Assembly: GCF_002797895.1 (NCBI RefSeq) | Contig: NZ_PGES01000001.1 | Span: 930,001-994,000 of the forward strand | DNA: 64,000 nucleotides | Source of the DNA: Janthinobacterium sp. 67 | GTDB taxonomy: Bacteria; Pseudomonadota; Gammaproteobacteria; Burkholderiales; Burkholderiaceae_D | Reading direction: 5' to 3' | Part shown: in pieces, positions 34,048 to 45,506 of the stretch | Numbering within the stretch: the stretch's first letter is position 1 | How the letters are laid out: each line of letters begins with the position of its first letter | Notes under the pieces: model-generated | What the model was told of the DNA's origin: nothing | Database searches by the model: none | The model's input: the letters and a program-made list of their open reading frames with translations, nothing else | Translations under genes and position numbers: made by a program

Positions 34048-37000
34048 ATGACTGAAAACAATGCATCTGGCTCCAGCGTCTCCGCCATCGACGCTTACCT
34101 GAACAGTTCCGCCGCTGCCCAGCGCTTCACGGGCACGGCGAACGCCGATGTGCTCACCGGCACCACGGGCGCCGACGTGCTCGAAGGCCTGGCCGGCGAC
34201 GACACGTATTACGTCAACCACAGCGGCGACGTAATCGTCGAGCTGGCCAACGGCGGCAGCGATACCGTCTACACCAGCGCCAATTACACGGTGGCCGACA
34301 ACGTCGAGAACGTGCGCCTGACCGCAGGCGGCCTGACGGTAACGGGCAGCGCCAATACCAATAACGTCTTTTTCGTTGACGCGGCCGGTGGCAACAGGAT
34401 CGATGGCGGCGGCACGGGCAACACGGTCAACTACATGGCTGCGGGCACGGGCGTGACGGCGACCTTGTCCGGAGCGAATGGCCCGGTGACGGCGCCGCCC
34501 GGCAGCGACGTGCTGCTCAATATCGCCAACCTCATCGGCAGCAAGCTCGACGATGTCCTGAGCGGTAACGAGCTCAAAAACGCCCTCGTGGGCGGTTTTG
34601 GCAACGATATCCTGCGCGGCGGCAAGGGAGACGATACCCTGGCCGGCATGCAGGGCGACGACACCTATCTTTTTGCCCGCGGCGACGGCGCCGACATCAT
34701 CGTCGAGGTGGAAGAGGCGGCCAGCCATAACGTCGTCTCCTTCCTGGCCGGCGTCAGCGCCGACCAGCTGTGGTTCCGCCAAGTGGGCACGGCGCTGGAA
34801 GTGAGCACCATCGGCACGGCCGACAAGATCACCATCAATGGCTGGTATTCCGGCACGGCGCCGCGCATCCAGGAATTCCGCACGGCCGATGGCCGCGTGT
34901 TGCTGGGCAGCGACGTGCAAAACCTCGTGCAGGCGATGGCGGGCCTGGCGCTGCCGCCGGCCGGCCAGCTGACCTTGCCGGCGGCGACGGCCGCCGCCCT
35001 GGCGCCGGCGCTGGCGCAGAACTGGCGCACGGAAGGGCCGTCCCAGCCCGGCAACGGCGTCTTTACCGGCACGGCGAATCCGGACATCATCCAGGGCACG
35101 GCGGGCGCCGACGTGATGGCGGGCCTGGCTGGCGACGACACGTATTACGTCAACCACAGCGGCGACGTGGTGGTGGAACAGGCTGGCGGCGGACGCGACA
35201 CCGTCTATGCCACGGTCGATTACACCTTGGCCGCCAACGTCGAAGAGGTGCATGTGAGCGCCGCCGGCCTGACGGTGACGGGCAACGGCAATGACAACGT
35301 GTTCCACGTCGATGTCGCCGGCGGCAACGTGCTGCGCGGCACGGGCACGAACGGCACGGCTACCTATGCTGGTTCCAAGGCGGGCGCGACGGCCAGCATC
35401 GTTTCCACCAACGAATCCCACGCGGCCCGCCCGGGCAGCGATGTGCTGGTGAATATTTCCAGCGTGACGGGCAGCGGCTATGACGACGTGCTGTCTGGCA
35501 ACGAGTTGGCCAATACCCTGGCCGGCGGCCTCGGCAACGACACCTTGCAAGGCGGCAAAGGCAACGACGTGCTGACGGGCGGCTTGGGCGACGATACCTA
35601 TGTCTTTGCGCGCGGCGACGGCGCCGACGCCATTGTCGAATCGTCCGCCGATGCCAATTACGACACCATCGCCTTCCTGGCCGGCGTCAACATCGACCGG
35701 CTGTGGTTCCGCCAGGTGGGCAATGACCTGGAAGTGAGCACCATCGGCACGACGGACAAGATCACCATCCGCGCCTGGAACGCGGCCGTGCCGAACATCG
35801 AGGAATTCCGCACGGCCGCCGGCCACGTCATGCGCGGCGCCGACGTGCAGCTGCTGGTGCAGGCGATGGCGAACCTGACGCCGCCGCCGCTGGGCCAGCT
35901 GACCTTGCCGGCCAGCACGGCCACCGCCCTGGCGCCCGCGCTGGCCCAGGCCTGGCACTTCAACGGTCCCACGCAACCGACGGGGCAGACCTTCGTCGGC
36001 ACGGCGGGCGCCGACGTCATCAACGGCACGGCCGGCGCCGACCTGCTGCAAGGCCTCGGTGGCGACGACACGTATTACGTCAACCACGGCGGCGACTTCA
36101 TCGATGAGCGGGGCAATGGCGGCAACGACACCGTGTACACCAGCGTCAACTACACGGTGGCCGACAACGTCGAGTACGTGCGCCTCACCGGTCCCGGCCT
36201 GACGGTGACGGGCAGCGCCTATACCAGCAACGTCTTCCATGTCGGCACCGCCGGCGGCAACGTGCTCGACGGTGGCGGAGCGGGCAATTCGCTGTCCTAC
36301 GCCACTTCCACGAGGGGCGTGACGGCCGCCTTTGCGCCCGTTGGCGGCCCGATGACGGCGCGCGCGGGCAGCGACGTGCTGGCCAATTTCAATGCCGTCA
36401 TCGGCAGCAAGTTCGATGACGTGCTGACCGGCAATGAACTGAAGAACATCCTGCTGGGCGGCCTCGGCAACGATACCCTGCAAGGCGGCAAGGGCGACGA
36501 TGCGCTGGCCGGCACGCTGGGCAACGATACCTATATCTTCGCCCGCGGCGACGGCGCCGACACCATTTCCGAGGCGGACGAGGCGGGCAGCCGCGACGTG
36601 GTGTCCTTCCTGGCCGGCGTCAGCGCCGAGCAGCTGTGGTTCCGCCAGGCGGGTGCCAACCTCGAAGTGAGCACCATCGGCACCGCCGACAAGGTCACCG
36701 TCACGGGCTGGTACGAGAGCGCAGGGCGACGCATCGAGGAATTCCGCATGGCCGATGGCCGGGTCTTGCTGGGCAGCGATGTACAAAAGCTCGTGCAGGC
36801 AATGGCAGGCCTGACGCCGCCACCGGCTGGCCAGCTGACCTTGCCTGCAGGCACGGCCGCCATCCTGGCGCCGGTGTTGGCGCAGAACTGGCGCGCCGCG
36901 CAGCAATTTAATGCCGTCAGCCAGGACGGAATCGGCGGCTGGCAAGCGGATTCCGCGCAGCTGGTGCAAGCGATGGCCGGCTTTGCCGTGCCGGCGGCCG

Positions 37001-37065
37001 CATCGGCGCCATGGTCAGGTCACGGCAATCCGTCGACGCAGCTCCAGCTGGCGGCGGCGCATTAA
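34048..37065 (+). CDS. RTX-repeat protein, three tandem units of about 311 residues; type I secretion substrate
   Basis: The 1005-residue protein has no signal peptide and no Cys. Three near-identical units have corresponding GDDTYYVN motifs near residues 51, 363 and 673 (periods about 312 and 310 residues). Each unit holds two haemolysin-type calcium-binding blocks (for example GGLGNDTLQGGKGDD), a beta segment (DTVYTSVNYTVADNVE), a haemolysin-related C-terminal segment (VSFLAGVSADQLWFRQVG) and an LVQAMAGL...LTLPA spacer. I see no catalytic domain, so it is likely a structural, adhesive or biofilm surface protein. The ATG at 34048 has AGGA upstream. The exporter genes follow directly, making this the obvious cargo. 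Confidence 0.9.
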   Translation: MTENNASGSSVSAIDAYLNSSAAAQRFTGTANADVLTGTTGADVLEGLAGDDTYYVNHSGDVIVELANGGSDTVYTSANYTVADNVENVRLTAGGLTVTGSANTNNVFFVDAAGGNRIDGGGTGNTVNYMAAGTGVTATLSGANGPVTAPPGSDVLLNIANLIGSKLDDVLSGNELKNALVGGFGNDILRGGKGDDTLAGMQGDDTYLFARGDGADIIVEVEEAASHNVVSFLAGVSADQLWFRQVGTALEVSTIGTADKITINGWYSGTAPRIQEFRTADGRVLLGSDVQNLVQAMAGLALPPAGQLTLPAATAAALAPALAQNWRTEGPSQPGNGVFTGTANPDIIQGTAGADVMAGLAGDDTYYVNHSGDVVVEQAGGGRDTVYATVDYTLAANVEEVHVSAAGLTVTGNGNDNVFHVDVAGGNVLRGTGTNGTATYAGSKAGATASIVSTNESHAARPGSDVLVNISSVTGSGYDDVLSGNELANTLAGGLGNDTLQGGKGNDVLTGGLGDDTYVFARGDGADAIVESSADANYDTIAFLAGVNIDRLWFRQVGNDLEVSTIGTTDKITIRAWNAAVPNIEEFRTAAGHVMRGADVQLLVQAMANLTPPPLGQLTLPASTATALAPALAQAWHFNGPTQPTGQTFVGTAGADVINGTAGADLLQGLGGDDTYYVNHGGDFIDERGNGGNDTVYTSVNYTVADNVEYVRLTGPGLTVTGSAYTSNVFHVGTAGGNVLDGGGAGNSLSYATSTRGVTAAFAPVGGPMTARAGSDVLANFNAVIGSKFDDVLTGNELKNILLGGLGNDTLQGGKGDDALAGTLGNDTYIFARGDGADTISEADEAGSRDVVSFLAGVSAEQLWFRQAGANLEVSTIGTADKVTVTGWYESAGRRIEEFRMADGRVLLGSDVQKLVQAMAGLTPPPAGQLTLPAGTAAILAPVLAQNWRAAQQFNAVSQDGIGGWQADSAQLVQAMAGFAVPAAASAPWSGHGNPSTQLQLAAAH

Positions 37066-37092
37066 ACCGTTGAGTAACTAGATCCACCCTCA

Positions 37093-37131
37093 CGCAGCCG
37101 GACCGGGGCGACCGGCGCCGGCCTGGCTGCG
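37093..37131 (+). promoter_or_regulatory. Inverted repeat between RTX gene and exporter operon
   Basis: CGCAGCC (37093-37099) pairs with GGCTGCG (37125-37131), with further GC-rich complementarity inside. No T-run follows. It could act as a partial terminator or processing site, lowering exporter expression relative to the RTX cargo. Confidence 0.35.
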
Positions 37132-37155
37132 CCATTGAATCTCTTATATTGCCCG

Positions 37156-39338
<2,183 letters not shown>

Positions 39339-39342
<4 letters not shown>

Positions 39343-40682
39343 GCGCCGGCCACCGCCTGGCCGCGTATGGCGAGCTGTTGCAACGTTACGCTCAGGTGCT
39401 GCGGCACAGCTGGCGCGACCGCGCCGCCTTGAGCGGCCCCGTGCTCAGCGAAGACGAGGCGGCCTTCTTGCCGGCCGCGCTGGCGCTGCAGGAGCGGCCC
39501 GTGTCGCCTTCGCTGCGCCTGACGGCCAGGGTGCTGATGCTGCTGGTCGGCTGCGTCGTGCTGTGGGCGGTCTTCGGCCAGGTCGACATCATCGTCAATG
39601 CGGCCGGCAAGATCATTCCGTCCGGCAACACCAAGACCATCGCCTCGGTTGACGTGGCGGCCGTGCGCGCCCTGCACGTGAAGGAAGGGCAGGCCGTCAA
39701 GGCGGGTCAGCTGCTCGTGGAACTCGACAGCCGGGGTCCGGACGCCGAACGCGACAAGGCCGCCGGCGACGCCGTGGCGGCCGCGCTGCAAATGGCCCGC
39801 TCGCGCGCGCTGATCGCCGCCGTCGATACCTTGACGCCGCCCAGGCTGGTGGCGCCCGATGGCGCCTCCGCCGCCCAGCGCGAGGAAGCGCAGGGCCACC
39901 TCGATGGCCAGTACGCGAGTTTCCGCGCCAGGCTCGCGCATCTCGATGGAGAAATCGCCCGCTACGCCCAGGCGCTGCCGCTGGCCACGCGGCGCGCCGG
40001 CGACTACCAGGCGCTGCTGGCCACGCGCGACGTGGCCGAACACGCGTGGCTGGAAAAGGAGCAGGCGCGCATCGACCTGGCCGGCCAGCTGGCGTCGGCC
40101 CGCAGCGAGCGCGCGGCCCTGGTGGCGCAGACGCGCAAGGACGCCTACGACGCGCTGACGGAAGGGGCGAGGGTGGCGGCGGCCAGCGGCCAGGATGCGC
40201 GGCGCGCGGGCGCCCGCGGCAGCCTGCTGCGCCTGACGGCCCCCGTCGACGGCACGGTGCAGCAACTGAAACTGCACACGGTGGGCGGCGTCGTGCCGGC
40301 CGCGCAGGCGCTGATGCAGATCGTGCCGCGCCAGGGCAAGCTGGAAATCGACGCCGTGCTGGAAAACCGCGACGTCGGCTTCGTGCAGCCGGGCCAGGCG
40401 GTGGCCATCAAGGTCGACGCCTTCGATTACACAAAATACGGCACCGTGCCCGCCGTCGTCAGCAGCGTCTCGCGCGACGCCGTCGAGGATGAAAAAAAGG
40501 GGCTTGTGTATGCCGTGAAAATCACGCTGCAGCAGCCGTCCATCGTCATCGACGGCAGATTGGCGCCGCTGTCGGCCGGCATGGCGGTGCGCGCGGAAAT
40601 CCGCACGGGGACGCGCAGGGTGATCGAATACGTGCTCTCGCCGCTGGTGCAGCACCAGAAGGAGGCGCTGCATGAACGCTAG
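39339..40682 (+). CDS. HlyD-family membrane fusion protein of the type I secretion system
   Basis: The 447-residue protein has an N-terminal cytosolic tail, one membrane helix (LTARVLMLLVGCVVLWAVFG, about 62-82), a lipoyl/barrel half-motif (AAVRALHVKEGQAVKAGQLLVELD), a long periplasmic helical hairpin (about 120-290), and the second half-motif (APVDGTVQQLKLHTVGGVV). It bridges the ABC transporter to the outer-membrane channel. The ATG overlaps the ABC stop, and its own stop overlaps the start of the outer-membrane factor by 11 bases. Confidence 0.92.
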
Positions 40683-42030
40683 ACGCCGCGTCATGGCCGC
40701 CATCGCCGCCAGCTTGCTGCTGGCCAGTGCTGCGGCGCAGTCGGGCGAGCATGAGGCCGCGCCATGCCCGTCCGCGTACGAGGCGAGCGTGCGATTGACC
40801 TTGCCGGCGGCCGTCGACCTGGCCCTGTGCCGCAACGCGCAGGTGCACAGCGCCTGGGCCGGCATCCGGCTGCAGGCGGCCGGGCTGGGCGAGGCCAGGG
40901 CCGCCTTTTTGCCGACCCTGAATGCGGGCCTGAGCCGGGTGCACGACCGCACGGCCTATCCCGGCGCCAGCACGCCGTCCGGCAGCTTGAACAGCAATAC
41001 GGGATCGCTGAGTTTTTCCTGGCGTTTGTTCGACTTTGGCGGGCGCGCGGCGGGCCAGCGTTCGGCGCAAGCCATGCTGGACGCGGCCCTGGCCAACCGC
41101 GACGCCGTGCTGCAAAAGACGCTGGCGGCCACCGTCAGCGCGTATTTCGAGGCCCAGACGGCGCGGGCCAACGTGCGGATGCGCGAGGAATACCGGGCGC
41201 TGGCCAATGAAACGGTGCAGGCCACGCAGCGCCGCGCCCAGCGGGGCCTCGGTTCGCACAGCGACACCCTGCAGGCGGCGAGCGCGCTGGCCAAGGCGGC
41301 CCTGGGCGCCAGCCGGGCCGATGGCGAATTCCGGAAGGCGCGCGCCGTGCTCGTCTATACGCTGGGCTTGCCGGCCGAGGCGGGCGTGGTGCTGGATGAC
41401 GATGCGGATGCCCCGGTGGCTGGCCTGCGTGAAGATTTGCACACCTGGCTGGCGCTGGCCCAGGCGCGGCACCCGGCCATCGTGGCCGCGCAGGCGCAGC
41501 TGGCGGCCGCGCGCGAACGGGTGGCCGTGACCGAGTCGGAGGGCCGGCCCAGCATCGACCTGACGGCCAATATCTACCAGAACGGCCGCCCCAACCAGGG
41601 CTTGTCCGCCGCGTCCACGCGCGAAACCCTGGTGGGCATCTCATTGAACATTCCCCTGTTCGACGGTTTTGCGCGCCACTACAAGGTGCGCGGCGCGCTG
41701 GCGCAGGCCGGGCAAAGGGAAGCCGAGGCGCAAGAGGTGCAGCAGCAGACCCTGATGGAACTGGTGAAAACGCATGCGGAAGCGAGCACGGCCTTGGCCA
41801 ACCTGGCCGCGTCGCAAGCATGGCTGGACGCGGCGCGCGATGCCCAGGCCAGCGTGCAACGCAAGTTCGGCCTGGGCGCGGCCGACATCCTGGAAATGCT
41901 GAACACGCAGTCGGCGCTGCTCGAGGCGCAGCAGGAGCGCATCCGGTGTCAGGCGGAATGGCGTTCGGCCCGGCTGCGTCTGCTCGCCAGCGCCGGCGTG
42001 CTGGGACGGGAGGCGATTGCAGGGCGTTAA
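40672..42030 (+). CDS. TolC-family outer-membrane factor of the type I secretion system
   Basis: The 452-residue product has a signal peptide (RRRVMAAIAASLLLASAAAQ) and two TolC-type repeats: LTLPAAVDLALCRNAQV followed by LQAAGLGEARAAFLPTLNA in the first, and WLALAQARHPAIVAAQAQL in the second. IPLFDGFARHYKVRGA and AADILEMLNTQSALLEAQQE complete the family pattern. GGAGG lies upstream. It forms the outer-membrane exit channel and closes the RTX/type I operon. Confidence 0.92.
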   Translation: MNARRRVMAAIAASLLLASAAAQSGEHEAAPCPSAYEASVRLTLPAAVDLALCRNAQVHSAWAGIRLQAAGLGEARAAFLPTLNAGLSRVHDRTAYPGASTPSGSLNSNTGSLSFSWRLFDFGGRAAGQRSAQAMLDAALANRDAVLQKTLAATVSAYFEAQTARANVRMREEYRALANETVQATQRRAQRGLGSHSDTLQAASALAKAALGASRADGEFRKARAVLVYTLGLPAEAGVVLDDDADAPVAGLREDLHTWLALAQARHPAIVAAQAQLAAARERVAVTESEGRPSIDLTANIYQNGRPNQGLSAASTRETLVGISLNIPLFDGFARHYKVRGALAQAGQREAEAQEVQQQTLMELVKTHAEASTALANLAASQAWLDAARDAQASVQRKFGLGAADILEMLNTQSALLEAQQERIRCQAEWRSARLRLLASAGVLGREAIAGR

Positions 42031-42111
42031 TAGGCGCATTCCGCGCGCCATGCCGGCGCAATTATGACTATATTAGAGAGGCTAATCCACACACCGGCCA
42101 AGGGAGACATC

Positions 42112-42609
42112 ATGCACAGCATACAAAAGATTACCCCGTGTTTATGGTTCAACGGCCACGCCGAGGCGGCGGCCCTGTTTTATACGGGGATATTCCCCAA
42201 TTCGAAGATCGGCCAGATCCTGCGCTATGGCGAGGAGGGCAAGGAAATCCACGGCCAGGAGCCGGGCAGCGTGCTGACGGTGGCGTTCGAGCTCGATGGC
42301 CAGACGTTTACGGGCCTGAACGGCGGCCCTTTGTTCCAGTTTTCCGAAGCCATCTCGTTCCAGGTCAATTGCGAAACCCAGGACGAAGTCGACCACTACT
42401 GGAACCAGCTGTCCGAAGGCGGGCCGCCGGAAGCGCAGCAATGCGGCTGGCTCAAGGACCAGTTCGGCGTGTCCTGGCAGATCGTGCCCACCATCATGGT
42501 CAAGCTGCTGGGCGATCCCGACCCCGTCAAGGCCCAGCGCGTGATGAAAGCCATGATGGGCATGAAAAAGATCGACATCGACGAGATCAAGCGGGCGTAC
42601 GCGGGTTAG
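42112..42609 (+). CDS. VOC-superfamily protein (PhnB/3-dmu-9_3-mt type)
   Basis: The 165-residue protein begins MHSIQKITPCLWFNGHAEAA and shows the family pattern ALFYTGIFPNSKIG, FTGLNGGPLFQFSEAISFQV, CGWLKDQFGVSWQIVP. Such PhnB-like proteins adopt the glyoxalase fold; the enzymatic role is usually unknown. AGGGAGA lies upstream of ATG 42112, so this start is preferred over an in-frame ATG at 42064. Confidence 0.9.
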   Translation: MHSIQKITPCLWFNGHAEAAALFYTGIFPNSKIGQILRYGEEGKEIHGQEPGSVLTVAFELDGQTFTGLNGGPLFQFSEAISFQVNCETQDEVDHYWNQLSEGGPPEAQQCGWLKDQFGVSWQIVPTIMVKLLGDPDPVKAQRVMKAMMGMKKIDIDEIKRAYAG

Positions 42610-42718
42610 TCCGGCAGCGGGGACGGTGCGCGGCCGCACGCCAGCGGCGCGCCCTGTCCAAGATGGCCGGCATTTGCTATAGTTCCTGCCATCTTTCCAC
42701 CTGCCTACCTGACCTGCC

Positions 42719-43942
42719 ATGACCACTAGCCCCACCATCGCTCCCCGCACCTTCGGTACGCCCCTGTCTTCCACCGCCATCAAGGTCATGCTGCTGGGCT
42801 CGGGCGAACTGGGCAAGGAAGTGATCATGTCGCTGCAGCGCCTGGGCGTGGAAGTGATCGCCGTCGACCGTTATCCGAATGCGCCGGGCCACCCGGTGGC
42901 GCACCGCTCGCACGTGATCGACATGAGCGACGGCGTGGCCCTGGCCGCCCTGATCGAGCTGGAAAAGCCGGACCTGATCGTGCCGGAAATCGAAGCCATT
43001 GCCACCGATACGCTGGCGGCGCTGGAAGCGGCCGGCCAAATCACGTGCATCCCGAACGCACGCGCGGCCGTGCTGACGATGAACCGCGAAGGCATCCGCA
43101 CCCTGGCGGCGGAAACCCTGGGCGTGGCCACGTCGCCATACCGCTTCGCCAGCAGCCTGCAGGAGTTGCAGCTTGCCTGCCAGGAAATCGGTTTTCCGTG
43201 CGTGGTGAAACCCGTGATGTCCTCGTCGGGCAAGGGCCAGTCCAAGCTCGATGGCGCCGCTGACGTGGACGCGGCGTGGGCGTATGCGGCCAGCGGCAGC
43301 CGGGTCGATACGGGCCGCGTCATCGTCGAGGGTTTCATCGACTTCGATTACGAAATCACCTTGCTGACCGTGCGCTTTGTTGCCGCCTCGGGCCAGATCG
43401 AGACGCAGTTCTGCGAGCCGATCGGCCACTTGCAGGTGCATGGCGACTACGTGGAATCGTGGCAGCCGGCCCGCATGGCGCCGCTGGCACTCGAGCGTTC
43501 GCGCGACATCGCGCGCAAGGTGACGGACAACCTGGGCGGCCTGGGCCTGTTCGGCGTGGAGCTGTTCGTCAAGGATGACATGGTGTGGTTCTCGGAAGTG
43601 AGCCCCCGTCCGCACGACACGGGCATGGTCACCATGGCCAGCCAGGTGCAGAGCGAATTCGAGCTGCACGCGAAAGCCATCCTTGGCTTGCCCGTCAACG
43701 TGGCGCTGCGTTCGCCCGGCGCGTCTGCCGTCATCTACGGCCAGCTGGAAGCGAAAGGCATCGCCTTCGAAGGCGTGGCCGACGCCTTGAGCGTGCCGGG
43801 CGCCGACGTGCGCCTGTTCGGCAAGCCGGAATCGTTCGCCCGCCGCCGCATGGGCGTGGCGCTGGCCACGGCCGACGATATCGACACGGCCCGCGCGCGC
43901 GCCGTGCTGGCCGCGTCCAAAGTGAAACCGGTCGCCCGCTGA
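42719..43942 (+). CDS. purT: Formate-dependent phosphoribosylglycinamide formyltransferase
   Basis: The 407-residue ATP-grasp enzyme converts GAR plus formate and ATP to FGAR, the step before PurL. Conserved segments are [50 protein letters not shown] and [15 protein letters not shown]. Length matches E. coli PurT plus a short N-terminal extension. Its TGA overlaps the start of the DUF6678-like gene (TGATG). It is not near purL in the genome beyond both being in this window. Confidence 0.96.
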   Translation: MTTSPTIAPRTFGTPLSSTAIKVMLLGSGELGKEVIMSLQRLGVEVIAVDRYPNAPGHPVAHRSHVIDMSDGVALAALIELEKPDLIVPEIEAIATDTLAALEAAGQITCIPNARAAVLTMNREGIRTLAAETLGVATSPYRFASSLQELQLACQEIGFPCVVKPVMSSSGKGQSKLDGAADVDAAWAYAASGSRVDTGRVIVEGFIDFDYEITLLTVRFVAASGQIETQFCEPIGHLQVHGDYVESWQPARMAPLALERSRDIARKVTDNLGGLGLFGVELFVKDDMVWFSEVSPRPHDTGMVTMASQVQSEFELHAKAILGLPVNVALRSPGASAVIYGQLEAKGIAFEGVADALSVPGADVRLFGKPESFARRRMGVALATADDIDTARARAVLAASKVKPVAR

Positions 43943-44391
43943 TGGCTGAATCCATGGTCGAGGCCAGCCTGCCGCAGGCCGATGCCGGCGGCGACGACAT
44001 CAAGCGCAAGCTGCGCGGTTACATCGCGCGGCGCAACCTGGCCGGCGCCGCCAACGATTGCAAGTGGAACGAACTGCTGGCCTTCATGCGCGGACGCACC
44101 GACTGGGCGCCATCGTACCGTTACGGTTCCGTCACCGGCTATGTGTCGCGCTGGGATACGGAATGGGATTACCACCCGCCGTTCCCGTTCCTGGGCGTGG
44201 AATGGCTCGATATCAGCCTGTACTCGGAAGAACACGTGGCCATGCTGCTGCCAAAGAAAATCATCGATCACGGCGTGTGGATCGTGCCGGAGCTCAAGCG
44301 CATCGGCTTCGATTTCGAGGTGCGGGACCGGGTGGCGCGCATCTGGGGCTACTTGCCGCGCTCGTACCACGATTTTCCTCCCGCCGACTAA
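43942..44391 (+). CDS. DUF6678-like protein
   Basis: The 149-residue protein contains KWNELLAFMRG, PSYRYGSVTGYVSRWDTEWD, PFPFLGVEWLDIS and IVPELKRIGFDFEV, the pattern of the DUF6678 group (aromatic, mostly beta-rich, cytosolic). Function is unknown; distant relatives occur beside polymorphic-toxin immunity genes, but nothing here shows a toxin. The start overlaps the purT stop (TGATG), so it is translationally coupled to purT, probably by later insertion. Confidence 0.65.
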   Translation: MAESMVEASLPQADAGGDDIKRKLRGYIARRNLAGAANDCKWNELLAFMRGRTDWAPSYRYGSVTGYVSRWDTEWDYHPPFPFLGVEWLDISLYSEEHVAMLLPKKIIDHGVWIVPELKRIGFDFEVRDRVARIWGYLPRSYHDFPPAD

Positions 44392-44395
44392 TTCA

Positions 44396-44807
44396 AAGAG
44401 TAACTACCTGCCTGAAAACGCTATCCCGCCAGTACCGCAACGGGACGACGCCGTCGTCCGCCTTCGACGGCGATCCGGTGCAGGCACCATCGTGGCTGTT
44501 CGATCTGGTCTACCAGGTCAGCCAGAACGTGGCCGACCATGGCTCCATCGATTTGCTGGTGCAGCGTCACGGCAGCGTGTCGATGGCGCTGGACTTGCAC
44601 GATGCGCCCAAGGGCCTCGAATGCGAAAACGAACAGGTAGGCATGCTGCTGGCCCCGGGCGCTAGCACCATTGATGCTGCTGACGCTCACCGTGCTGCAG
44701 CCGGCCGAACTGGCGTATATCAGCGCGGCGCGACCTGGCCGCGGCACTGGCCGCGTCGCCGACGGGGCATCTGATCCTGACCCGGCGGCCGGCCGTTACT
44801 CCCCGCT
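44396..44807 (+). pseudogene. Frameshifted remnant of an unidentified gene
   Basis: Coding-like stretches appear successively in three frames: NYLPENAIPPVPQRDDA near 44400, then SWLFDLVYQVSQNVADHG and VSMALDLHDAPKGLECENEQ (44490-44650), then LLTLTVLQPAELAYISA (44674-44725), then DLAAALAASPTGHLILTRR to a stop near 44807. Joining them needs about three frameshifts, so no intact product remains. The pieces look like one small cytosolic protein I cannot identify. Sequencing error is an alternative. The 3' end overlaps the convergent TPR gene. Confidence 0.5.
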
Positions 44808-45506
44808 AGGCGGTTCCACCGGCACGGCAGCTGGTGCTTCCGATTCCGCCGCTTTCGGCGCTTCCTTCGCTTCCACGACGGCGGGTGCCGGCGGCGGCTC
44901 GCGCCATTTGCCCGCCGCCTTCAGCTTGTTCTTCAGCCCCGGCAAGGGAAAACCCAGCGCATAGGCTTTTTGCGCGTGCGCGCTGGCCTTCTCGTATTCC
45001 TTCTTCTTTACATACATCAGGCCCAGGTTGTACTGGATGGTGGCCTGGTCCGGCGCCATGCGGCTGGCTGCGTCCAGCTGTTCCAGCGCCTTCGCATCCT
45101 GGCCCGTGGACAGCAGGTAGTTCCCGAATACCATGCGCGCCGTCACGTCCTGGGGTGCGAAGGCGATGGCCCGTTCGAAGTAGCAGCTGACCGTGTAGCG
45201 GGCGCCCACGGGTTGCGGGCTTTTCAGGCGCAATCCCAGCTTGGCCATCGACGCCAGCGCCCGGTGATGGTTCGGGAAGTGCTCTAGTGTGTAGCCGATG
45301 TCGGCGCCCAGGCTGCCCGTCATGCCTTGCGTGAGCGTTTCCACGGCGCGTGAAAAATGGAATTTCTCGATCACGGACAGGCCGGTGCGGTCTTCCGCGC
45401 TCGTGTAGTCGCCGCCCGGCGTGCGCTTGACGTAGGGCGGGCAATCGGCGGCACCGGCATGGGCGCAGCAGGCGGCGAGGGTGCAGGCAAACAAGCGATG
45501 CTTCAT
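44796..45506 (-). CDS. Exported TPR-repeat protein at the end of the EPS arm
   Basis: The 236-residue protein has a signal peptide (MKHRLFACTLAACCAHAGA) and about three TPR-like helical pairs, such as YFERAIAFAPQDVTARMVFG, KALEQLDAASRMAPDQATIQ and YNLGLMYVKKKEYEKASAHA. A Pro/Glu/Ala-rich tail follows (EPPPAPAVVEAKEAPKAAES). It is the last gene of the minus-strand EPS arm, its ATG overlapping the glycosyltransferase stop. TPR proteins occur in many export machines, so an assembly role is plausible but not shown. Confidence 0.8.
   Translation of the reverse strand: MKHRLFACTLAACCAHAGAADCPPYVKRTPGGDYTSAEDRTGLSVIEKFHFSRAVETLTQGMTGSLGADIGYTLEHFPNHHRALASMAKLGLRLKSPQPVGARYTVSCYFERAIAFAPQDVTARMVFGNYLLSTGQDAKALEQLDAASRMAPDQATIQYNLGLMYVKKKEYEKASAHAQKAYALGFPLPGLKNKLKAAGKWREPPPAPAVVEAKEAPKAAESEAPAAVPVEPPSGE

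Noticed and set aside
34186-36960. Tandem DNA repeats as a possible satellite or CRISPR-like array
   Set aside because: The 930-936 base period is an in-frame internal protein duplication of the RTX gene, not a non-coding array.
32587-36969. A very long minus-strand open frame running through the serine hydrolase gene and antisense to the RTX gene
   Set aside because: Only the first 1.15 kb is the hydrolase. The rest is the low-complexity antisense shadow of the RTX repeats, where GC-rich third positions suppress stop codons.
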